Below, piece after piece: positions 1 to 5,282 of a DNA stretch of 5,622 nt (position 1 is the first letter of the stretch; the number at the start of each line of letters is the position of its first letter). Under the pieces are notes generated by a model. That model searched no databases. It was not told the DNA's origin and saw only the letters and a program-made list of their open reading frames with translations. Source of the DNA: an uncultured Clostridia bacterium (GTDB lineage: Bacteria > Bacillota > Clostridia > TANB77 > CAG-508); contig CALXAQ010000033.1 of the NCBI GenBank assembly GCA_944386335.1, positions 1 to 5,622 on the forward strand. The letters run 5' to 3'. The position numbers were made by a program, and so were the translations under genes.

Positions 1-275
1 TCGGTCCATCCTGGATTATCTCCTGCTACAAATTTTAATCCTTCTGGCACATAGTCTGTTATTTCCTTTACATACCCTGCTATTTCTCCTTCATTTGTTA
101 CTCTTATTTTATATCTGAATTTTACTACTACTTTATTTAACTTACCACTTGGTATTTCTACCTTTACTGGTGCCTCTGGATCATCTTCTGCTTTATGTCC
201 TGTGTCCGTTACTGTTTCTTTTCCATTCTCGATGACAATAGCTTGTGTTACCCATTTTCTTAAAGCTAAATCAAA
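1..275 (-). repeat. Adhesin repeat 6, third subtype, truncated by window edge
   Basis: Starts FDLALRKWVTQ (K1460) at residue 1454, and 91 residues are visible. It is more divergent than the others: FRYKIRVTNEG replaces YTIRIYNEG, followed by GYVKEITDYVPEGLKFV and DNPGWT. The Asn-Glu-Gly is retained though the preceding Tyr is lost, which suggests those residues matter structurally. The pre-strand region (residues after WVTQ) is charged and unlike repeats 1-5. Confidence 0.82.
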
Positions 276-3200
276 ATATTTTACTTTTACTTTTTCTATA
301 TCTTGATCATCTTCTCCTTCTATCCATTTATCTGGGGTGGAGTCTTTATCTACTACTTCATTTCCTTCTTCATCTTGGTCATCTGCAATTTGTGCTTGGT
401 TGATTAATATTCTATCAGAAGTATTTGGTTCTGTTACTCGGAATGCTATTTTGATATCTCTATAATCTGGTTGTTCCATATTTTCTCTATCAAATGCATC
501 TAGCAAATTATTTCTTCCTGTTTCGATTTCTTGTTCTTTCGATAAGTAATCTGTTTGTACTGCTACTGCTTCTTCTACATTTTCTGTTATATTTCCCTCT
601 TTATCTAGCATTACCCATCTATATTCCTGGTTAATACTATTTTCTGGTAAGAACAACAATCCTTCTGGTAAATCATCTTTTACTAAGGATGCATATCCTG
701 CCCTAGTTCCTTCATTGTAAATTCTTAATGTATAAGTAACAATATTTCCATTTTCTACTTCTACTGGTTCTTTTGTATGTTCATATACATAGTTTCCATT
801 TTCATCTACAGTAAATACTGGCACTCTATTGGCTATTTCTGTTTCATTTACTGCTGTGATGAATTTACGTAGTGCTAAGTCAAAATATTTTAACTTGATA
901 TGTTCCTCATCAATATCATCTTCTGTTTCTTCTCCATTATCTGGTGTAGAGTCTTTATCATCTACTTCATTTCCATCTTCGTCTGAATCATCTGTTATTT
1001 CTGCTATATTGGTGATAATTTCTTCATAACTATTTGGTGCTACTACCTTAAATGCTACTTTTACTTCTTTATAGTCTGGTGATGTCATTGTTTCTGGATC
1101 AAATCCTTCTATTAGATTTTCTCCTTCCGTCTCTTCTTGTTCTTTCGATAGATAATCTGTTCTTATTTCTACTGCTTCTTTTACATTTGCTGTCTCATTC
1201 CCTGCTTCATCTAACATCACCCATCTATACTCTTTATTCGTCTCATGCTCTGGTAAATACTCTAATCCACTTGGTATATCATCTGTTATCTCTTTTGCAT
1301 AGCCTGCTATATTGCCTTCATTATACACTCGTATCGTATATTCTACTACATCCATTGTTTCTACTTCTACTGGCTCTTTTGTATGTTCATATATGTAATT
1401 TCCATTTTCATCTTTTACATTTGTAAATATTGGGTCTCTATCCGTAACTGGTTTTTCATCTACTCCTGTGATAAATTTTCTTAATGCTAAGTCAAATTCT
1501 TCTAGAATTAATTTCTCAAAGTCATCATCGTCTTCTTGTCCTTTATAGAAGTAATTTTCATCATCTAATATGGACTTATTACTATCATTTCCTTTATATT
1601 CTGGTAATTCCTCATCACTTGGTAAATTTACATTTGATTTTGCTGAATCCCTATCTGTTACTATATTTCCATTTGCATCTGTAAAATCGGTTATCTCTGC
1701 TATATTTGTTATTACTTTATCTAAATCTGCTGTTGTTTTTACTCTACATTTTATTTGCAAATCTTTATAGTCTAGTTCTTTCATTGTGTCTTTATCAAAT
1801 GCTTTTATTAGGTTCTCTTCTGGATCTATCTCTGTTTTTGCAAGTTTTGTTGTTGTTGCTTTTCTTAAACTACTATCTATTAGCCAACCTTGACTACTAT
1901 TAAAGTTTTCTTCATCATCTATTACAAATTCTAATTGTGGTGGCAAGTAATCTGTTACCGAACTTGCATATCCATCTAATTCTCCTTCGTTATAAATTCG
2001 AATAGTGTATATCACTATATCTCCTACTGATACGCCTACTGGATCTTTTGGATGTCTATAGTTTGCTGTTGTACTGCTTCCATCCACTAACGGTGTAACA
2101 TCTACGCTTGGCTCTCTTAAGTAATTTCCTTCTTCATCTACCAAATCTTTTCCATTGATGCTTGTTATAAATTTACGTAGTGCTAAATCAAATTCTTTCC
2201 CTGGTATAATTAATTCTTCATAGTCATCATCATCTTCATAACCCCATCCTTGTTCTGATGAACCTGGGTTATAATTTTCTTTTTGGTCTTCTGTTAAATT
2301 ATCTGGTGTAGAATCTCTATCTACAATGTCTTCATTTCCTGTATCATCACTATGTACGGTAATTTCTGCAATATTTTTTAAAGAATGATCTGTTTGAATA
2401 TTATTTATATCTACAACGCATTCTACTTGTACATCTTCATAATCTAAGTTTGTTCCATTAAATTTACTAATTAATGTATTGGCCAACTTTTTGGTAATAA
2501 TGTTTTTTCTATCTCCTGATGGATTTTCCCAACCATTTTCCTCATTAATAGTACTATTTTCTTTTAATAATAGTCCTTCTGGTAAGATATCCGTTATTTC
2601 TTTTGCATAACCATCTACATCTCCCTCGTTGTAAATACGAATGGTATAAAGTACGGTATCTCCATTTTCTACTTGTACTGGTGTTTTGGTATGTTGTTTG
2701 ATGGCTGTTTTTGTAGTTCCATTAGCAAGAGAAGTTATCTCTACTTGTGGTTCTCTAGATGGTTGTACTGGTACATCATTTACTTTTGTAATAAATTTTC
2801 TCAATGCTAAGTCAAATACTTTTCCTGGTATAACTAACTCTTCATAATCATCGTCATCTTCATAACCCCATCCTTGTTCTGATGAACCTGGGTTATAGTT
2901 CTCTTTTTGGCCTTCTGTTAGATTATTTGGTGTGGAATCTCTATCTGTTACACCTTCATTTCCTGTACTATCACTATGTTTTGTAATCTCAGCCACATTT
3001 TTAAAATATTGTATCATTTCACTTTGAGTTGTATTTACTGTACACTCTACTTGCACATCTGCATAATCTAAGTCTGTACCATTAAATTTATTAATTACTG
3101 TATTTGCTAACTTTGTAGTAACAATAGTTTTCCCATCTCCAGATGGATTTGTCCATCCATTCTCCTGATTAATCGTACTGTTTTCTTTTAAGGTTAATCC

Positions 3201-4634
3201 TTCTGGTAAAATATCAGTTATCTCTTTTGCATAACCATCTACATTTCCTTCATTATAGATACGAATCGTATAAAGTATAGTATCTCCAATGGCTACTTCT
3301 ATTGGGGTTTTCGTATGTACTTTTATGGCCGTTTCTGCTGTTCCATCTGCTAACGCTGTAATATCTACTTGTGGTTCTCTAGATGGATCCACAGGTGTAT
3401 CATTTACTTTTGTAATAAACTTTCTTAAAGCCAAATCAAAAATAGGATTATATTCTATTTCTACACTAATTTCATAATTTACTTTTTCTCTTATTACTTC
3501 TGCTACTGGTTGATCTAGGCCTAATGCCTCTGTTGTTGAACCGTTTACAGACCAATAAGTAACTTGTGTGGTATATTCTGTAACATCTACTTTAAAACTT
3601 AATCCATCTATATTTTCTGTAGTTGGTATAGATAAGTAAAAATCTTGTCCTACCAATTCTTTTAATGTTTTATTAGTTTGTACTTTGTTTGCATCTAGTA
3701 AATTATAAGAAATCTGTATTCCCTCTTTATTTTCTAAATTAGCTATAAAATCATAATTTTCTTTTACTAAGCTATTGATACGATATGGTCCTACCACATA
3801 GTTTGTTCCTTGTATTTCAACTTTTGCATTTGTACCATTTAATGTAAATCTATCTGTTGTACTTATTTCTGGAACTGTATTTTTATTTGCTTCACCTTGA
3901 GCTACTAAATATTGATATAGAACTACTGTATCATCATTTCTGTCATCGCCATCTCCAAATTTATCTCCTATTGCTTCATAGTCCTTTTCTCCTGTTTGTT
4001 TTACCCATAGATAGAATGTTTCTGTAGCATCTAAATGATATACATCGTCATTGGTAAAATGCCATATTGCTAGTTGTTGTGCAATATCTATTTCATCATC
4101 ACTAATACTACTATTAGATAGACCTGCTTGCTCTAATAATTGTTTTCTATAGCTTTGTGCCACTTGTGTCTCTGTATCTGTTGGATTCTCTGTTGGTGCG
4201 GGTACATAGCAATGCTCTAACACCCAAACTAAAGAATTATATTTTTCTCCACTTGGAATAACATCTTTATATGGTGAAGGAATTGCAGATAAATTTTTTA
4301 AATCAAAATATTCTGTATAATTACGTTTTTGTATAATATTTCCCATTTCTGTAGAACCAAATCCTGGTCCTCCTCTTAGGCAGTATATAGCTCTATCTCT
4401 GTCAGGAATTGTCCCAGTTTTATCATATGCTGTAATTTTCCATAACACTTTTTCAGAACCATTAAGTCCTGTTTTATAGGCATAACCAGAACTACGAAAT
4501 TCCTCTAATCCCAAATATAATCCTCCATTACTATCTGTTGTAGCATTAGAAATAGAAGGGATTAACATTCCTGCTCCCAAAACCACTGTTGTAATTGCCA
4601 TCATACAAGATTTTTTTAATTTCTTCCAATCCAT
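1..4634 (-). CDS. Large repeat-containing Cys-Gln thioester surface adhesin (3' end beyond window)
   Basis: The frame runs without a stop for 1544 complete codons from ATG 4634-4632 to the left edge, so the C-terminus is missing. Seen in the sequence: a signal peptide (residues 1-31), a thioester domain with YCL at C85 and QLAIW at Q187 (about 37-250), a beta-rich connector (about 251-398), then six FDLALRK repeats starting at residues 399, 607, 815, 1047, 1251 and 1454, the last cut by the window. Known for the family: TQXA/TED domains form an internal Cys-Gln thioester that can react with host-surface amines, and long stalks of DUF11 or Cna-type domains present them from the cell wall. Inferred: a wall-anchored adhesin; an LPxTG-like signal is expected just past the edge but not seen. 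The 4634 start is preferred over the in-frame ATG at 4646 because the purine-rich AGAAGGATGG then lies at usable spacing; 4646 would have none. No frameshift was found: all six repeat starts lie in one frame. Confidence 0.94.
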   Translation of the reverse strand, partial: MDWKKLKKSCMMAITTVVLGAGMLIPSISNATTDSNGGLYLGLEEFRSSGYAYKTGLNGSEKVLWKITAYDKTGTIPDRDRAIYCLRGGPGFGSTEMGNIIQKRNYTEYFDLKNLSAIPSPYKDVIPSGEKYNSLVWVLEHCYVPAPTENPTDTETQVAQSYRKQLLEQAGLSNSSISDDEIDIAQQLAIWHFTNDDVYHLDATETFYLWVKQTGEKDYEAIGDKFGDGDDRNDDTVVLYQYLVAQGEANKNTVPEISTTDRFTLNGTNAKVEIQGTNYVVGPYRINSLVKENYDFIANLENKEGIQISYNLLDANKVQTNKTLKELVGQDFYLSIPTTENIDGLSFKVDVTEYTTQVTYWSVNGSTTEALGLDQPVAEVIREKVNYEISVEIEYNPIFDLALRKFITKVNDTPVDPSREPQVDITALADGTAETAIKVHTKTPIEVAIGDTILYTIRIYNEGNVDGYAKEITDILPEGLTLKENSTINQENGWTNPSGDGKTIVTTKLANTVINKFNGTDLDYADVQVECTVNTTQSEMIQYFKNVAEITKHSDSTGNEGVTDRDSTPNNLTEGQKENYNPGSSEQGWGYEDDDDYEELVIPGKVFDLALRKFITKVNDVPVQPSREPQVEITSLANGTTKTAIKQHTKTPVQVENGDTVLYTIRIYNEGDVDGYAKEITDILPEGLLLKENSTINEENGWENPSGDRKNIITKKLANTLISKFNGTNLDYEDVQVECVVDINNIQTDHSLKNIAEITVHSDDTGNEDIVDRDSTPDNLTEDQKENYNPGSSEQGWGYEDDDDYEELIIPGKEFDLALRKFITSINGKDLVDEEGNYLREPSVDVTPLVDGSSTTANYRHPKDPVGVSVGDIVIYTIRIYNEGELDGYASSVTDYLPPQLEFVIDDEENFNSSQGWLIDSSLRKATTTKLAKTEIDPEENLIKAFDKDTMKELDYKDLQIKCRVKTTADLDKVITNIAEITDFTDANGNIVTDRDSAKSNVNLPSDEELPEYKGNDSNKSILDDENYFYKGQEDDDDFEKLILEEFDLALRKFITGVDEKPVTDRDPIFTNVKDENGNYIYEHTKEPVEVETMDVVEYTIRVYNEGNIAGYAKEITDDIPSGLEYLPEHETNKEYRWVMLDEAGNETANVKEAVEIRTDYLSKEQEETEGENLIEGFDPETMTSPDYKEVKVAFKVVAPNSYEEIITNIAEITDDSDEDGNEVDDKDSTPDNGEETEDDIDEEHIKLKYFDLALRKFITAVNETEIANRVPVFTVDENGNYVYEHTKEPVEVENGNIVTYTLRIYNEGTRAGYASLVKDDLPEGLLFLPENSINQEYRWVMLDKEGNITENVEEAVAVQTDYLSKEQEIETGRNNLLDAFDRENMEQPDYRDIKIAFRVTEPNTSDRILINQAQIADDQDEEGNEVVDKDSTPDKWIEGEDDQDIEKVKVKYFDLALRKWVTQAIVIENGKETVTDTGHKAEDDPEAPVKVEIPSGKLNKVVVKFRYKIRVTNEGEIAGYVKEITDYVPEGLKFVAGDNPGWT
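276..884 (-). repeat. Adhesin repeat 5, type B (residues 1251-1453)
   Basis: A 203-residue unit and the sister of repeat 4: FDLALRKFITAVNET (K1257), DENGNYVYEHTKEPVEVE, YTLRIYNEG, GYASLVKDDLPEGLLFL, EYRWVMLD and TDYLSKEQE. The closing strand reads LINQAQIADD in place of NIAEITD. The linker is DEEGNEVVDKDSTPD, then EGEDDQDIEKV. It lacks the type A cysteine. Confidence 0.84.
885..1496 (-). repeat. Adhesin repeat 4, type B (residues 1047-1250)
   Basis: A 204-residue unit starting FDLALRKFITGVDEK (K1053). It keeps YTIRVYNEG, GYAKEITDDIPSGLEYL and TNIAEITD. It has its own signature, shared with repeat 5: DENGNYIYEHTKEPVEVE, EYRWVMLD and TDYLSKEQE. The cysteine of type A repeats is replaced (VKVAF). 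The linker has DSDEDGNEVDDKDSTPDN. Confidence 0.84.
1497..2192 (-). repeat. Adhesin repeat 3, divergent type A (residues 815-1046)
   Basis: The longest unit, at 232 residues. It keeps FDLALRKFIT (K821), YTIRIYNEG, GYASSVTDYLPP, a cysteine at the same strand (C963 in LQIKC) and TNIAEITD. It differs from repeats 1-2 by an insert near its start (DLVDEEGNYL) and an enlarged acidic/Asn-rich linker before repeat 4 (SDEELPEYKG, then GQEDDDDFEKL). Confidence 0.83.
2193..2816 (-). repeat. Adhesin repeat 2, type A (residues 607-814)
   Basis: Exactly the same length as repeat 1 (624 bp) and its closest relative. FDLALRKFITKVND, the YNEG and GYAKEITDILPEGL motifs, one cysteine (C739 in VQVEC) and the linker SSEQGWGYEDDDDYEEL are all shared, with long runs identical at the DNA level. 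It is most likely a recent tandem copy of repeat 1, or kept similar by gene conversion. Confidence 0.85.
2230..2897. repeat. Pair of identical 44-bp DNA direct repeats in the linkers of repeats 1 and 2
   Basis: Bases 2230-2273 and 2854-2897 are identical over 44 bp and exactly 624 bp apart, one repeat unit. They encode the acidic Trp-containing linker (NYNPGSSEQGWGYEDDDD). Identity that includes third codon positions indicates recent duplication or ongoing gene conversion between the two units. Confidence 0.85.
2817..3440 (-). repeat. Adhesin repeat 1, type A (residues 399-606)
   Basis: A 208-residue unit opening with FDLALRKFIT (K405). It carries REPQVDIT, GDTILYTIRIYNEG (N461), GYAKEITDILPEGL, ENGWTNPSGDG, a single cysteine in VQVEC (C531) and KNVAEIT (N546), then an acidic linker with VTDRDSTPNN and GYEDDDDYEEL. 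The pattern resembles the DUF11/B_ant conserved repeat and isopeptide-stabilised stalk domains. A Lys in the first strand and Asn in the last are consistent with an internal Lys-Asn isopeptide, which is inference. Confidence 0.85.
3441..3884 (-). other. Beta-rich connector domain between thioester domain and repeats
   Basis: Residues about 251-398 contain alternating hydrophobic/polar segments (for example TDRFTLNG, AKVEIQGTNYVVGPYRI, YLSIPTT, TTQVTYWSVNG), suggesting an all-beta fold. It has no FDLALRK motif, so it is not a repeat unit. Similar connectors lie behind thioester domains in related surface proteins. It ends with VEIEYNPI directly before the first repeat. No specific function can be assigned. 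Confidence 0.6.
3885..4526 (-). other. Thioester (TED/TQXA) domain, residues about 37-250
   Basis: The domain carries both hallmarks of Gram-positive thioester adhesins. The Cys motif is AIYCLRGG with C85 (codon 4382-4380). The Gln motif is QQLAIWHF, where Q187 (codon 4076-4074) fits the Q-x-A-[IV]-W pattern. The 102-residue gap between them is typical. An additional C142 lies in LEHCYVP. The domain closes with a helix-like stretch ending near residue 250. Family knowledge: the Cys sulfur and Gln carbonyl form an internal thioester used for covalent attachment to amine groups. That this copy is reactive is inferred from both residues being intact. Confidence 0.85.
4542..4634 (-). other. Sec signal peptide of the adhesin (residues 1-31)
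   Basis: The first eight residues carry five lysines/tryptophan (WKKLKK core), followed by a hydrophobic stretch of about 17 residues (MMAITTVVLGAGMLI) and a small-residue exit, PSISNA, just before TTDSNGG. This is the classic n-h-c layout of a Sec signal peptide, with likely cleavage after A31. C10 sits before the hydrophobic core, not in a lipobox, so a lipoprotein is unlikely. Confidence 0.88.
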
Positions 4635-4642
4635 TTTTTCTA

Positions 4643-4652
4643 CCATCCTTCT
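4643..4652 (-). promoter_or_regulatory. Ribosome binding site of the adhesin, deciding the 4634 start
   Basis: On the minus strand AGAAGGATGG precedes ATG 4634. The GGATGG part is 8 nt and the AAGG core 12 nt from that ATG. The other in-frame ATG (4646-4644) lies inside this element and has no spacing, so it is unlikely to be used. The match to the anti-Shine-Dalgarno is imperfect. Confidence 0.6.
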
Positions 4653-4691
4653 TTTAAACAGTTCTCTATATTATAATGTTTCTTAATTTAT

Positions 4692-4720
4692 ATTTTAAAG
4701 TCGTTTTTTATATTCGTCAA
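4692..4720 (-). promoter_or_regulatory. Proximal sigma-A-type promoter of the adhesin
   Basis: Minus strand: TTGACG (-35, 4720-4715), a 17-bp spacer, TAAAAT (-10, 4697-4692). Transcription would begin near 4685, giving a leader of about 50 nt. A separate TATAAT at 4675-4670 has only a weak -35 at the right distance and is less likely. Confidence 0.65.
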
Positions 4721-4807
4721 TAGCAAAATATAGTAGCTTTTCCATAACTTTCTAACCTTTCTTTTTTATCTTTACGGAAATACATTCTTTTTATTCTATT
4801 TTGCTAT
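4720..4807. repeat. 11-bp inverted repeat in the adhesin leader region
   Basis: ATAGCAAAATA at 4720-4730 and its exact complement TATTTTGCTAT at 4797-4807 are 66 bp apart. The left arm touches the proximal -35 element. The arms could pair in RNA made from the distal promoter or be two copies of a protein site. There is no U-tract after the second arm, so it is not an evident terminator. Confidence 0.45.
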
Positions 4808-4824
4808 ATATCCCTTACATTACA

Positions 4825-4853
4825 ATTATATTACATTTTTATTACAAAATCAA
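4825..4853 (-). promoter_or_regulatory. Distal sigma-A-type promoter of the adhesin
   Basis: Minus strand: TTGATT (-35, 4853-4848), a 17-bp spacer, perfect TATAAT (-10, 4830-4825). Initiation near 4818 would give a leader of about 180 nt that reads through the inverted repeat at 4797-4807/4720-4730 and the proximal promoter. Two in-line promoters suggest dual control of the adhesin. Confidence 0.62.
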
Positions 4854-4932
4854 GGTTTTAGGGTAATTTATCTAGGAAAATAGGGCTTTGCAATATAATC
4901 TATTTTTATTTTCTTATTGAAAAAAGTTTTTT

Positions 4933-4982
4933 ATTAAAACGAAAGATAGCCAAACAACACATCGTTTGGCTATCTTTCATTT
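4933..4982 (-). terminator. Strong hairpin terminator after the 75-codon gene
   Basis: A perfect 15-bp stem (4941-4955 with 4964-4978; arm GAAAGATAGCCAAAC) encloses an 8-nt loop. Its near base is three bases past the stop codon. Flanking AAAA/TTTT bases can extend the stem past one mismatch. On the minus strand TTTT and a second T-run (near 4921-4927) follow. It should insulate the small gene from the adhesin promoters. Confidence 0.8.
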
Positions 4983-5209
4983 TAAATTTCTTTCTTTTGC
5001 AGAAACTTAAGAAATTCCCACCATTCACTACTTCCGTTTCTGGCTGTTCTTGTATTTACTGGTAATCCTGGAAACGTCTTTTCATGCCATTCTTTATATA
5101 ATTGGCAAAACATTTCAAAATTACAGTTTAACTTGCCATAATCTTGCACATCTGCATATAACTGCCGTAAATGTGCTTCCTTTGAAGAGTAAATTTGCAA
5201 TACTTTCAT
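4982..5209 (-). CDS. 75-residue protein of unknown function
   Basis: Not recognised. The start ATG (5209-5207) has a clear AAAGGAGAA ribosome binding site 8 nt upstream, and an extended -10 promoter lies about 45 bp before it, so this is very likely a real gene. The product is small, soluble-looking and probably mostly helical. It has no signal peptide or membrane segment. It is unusually aromatic: Y7, Y18, Y24, F31, F34, Y38, W41, F46, W63, W64, F66 and F69. Two cysteines (C29, C35) lie in LNCNFEMFCQLYKEW, too few for a four-Cys metal site alone. A Pro/Gly turn (FPGLPVN, 46-52) separates an N-terminal helical part from a C-terminal SSEWWEFLKFLQKK helix. It forms its own transcription unit with a terminator right after the stop; a link to the downstream adhesin is not shown. 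Confidence 0.82.
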   Translation of the reverse strand: MKVLQIYSSKEAHLRQLYADVQDYGKLNCNFEMFCQLYKEWHEKTFPGLPVNTRTARNGSSEWWEFLKFLQKKEI

Positions 5210-5215
5210 AAAAAA

Positions 5216-5224
5216 TTCTCCTTT
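5216..5224 (-). promoter_or_regulatory. Ribosome binding site of the 75-codon gene
   Basis: AAAGGAGAA on the minus strand, core AAGGAG at 5223-5218, 8 nt from the ATG at 5209. It is strong and fixes the start. Confidence 0.85.
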
Positions 5225-5254
5225 ATGAAACTTATGTTAATGGTTACAATAAAT

Positions 5255-5282
5255 AGTATAACATATTTTCACATTATTTCAA
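5255..5282 (-). promoter_or_regulatory. Extended -10 promoter of the 75-codon gene
   Basis: Minus strand: TTGAAA (-35, 5282-5277), a 16-bp spacer, TATACT (-10, 5260-5255) preceded by TGT, giving an extended TGn -10. Transcription would start near 5248, with a leader of about 40 nt. Confidence 0.7.

Larger units (their letters stand above)
4647..4940. other. Intergenic regulatory region between the two genes
   Basis: No coding sequence is supported on either strand. It holds the two adhesin promoters and the 11-bp inverted repeat listed separately. No known riboswitch was recognised in the leader. Confidence 0.7.

Noticed and set aside
829..1903. Plus-strand open frames at 829-1029, 1052-1426, 1484-1684, 1570-1770 and 1706-1903
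   Set aside because: They lie antisense to the adhesin, are low-complexity Leu/Ser/His-rich translations, lack ribosome binding sites and arise from its codon bias.
1..3440. CRISPR array or non-coding satellite as explanation for the long periodic DNA
   Set aside because: Units of 609-696 bp lie in one uninterrupted reading frame with protein-level conservation; this is a coding tandem repeat.
3289..3477. Plus-strand open frame of 62 codons
   Set aside because: Antisense to repeat 1 of the adhesin and without a ribosome binding site; the minus frame there carries the conserved repeat motifs.
4644..4646. Alternative ATG start of the adhesin four codons upstream
   Set aside because: It sits within the purine-rich ribosome binding element and has no upstream spacing, while ATG 4634 does.
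4670..4675. TATAAT as the main adhesin -10 box
   Set aside because: The -35 at 17 bp is only TTAAAA and there is no TG extension; the TTGACG-17-TAAAAT pair just upstream is better.
4884..4891. Minus-strand GCAAAGCC resembling part of a c-di-GMP-I riboswitch, tempting upstream of an adhesin
   Set aside because: The rest of the aptamer (GGCAAACC segment, GNRA loop, closing helix) is absent, and it lies upstream of the distal promoter, so it would not be in the leader.
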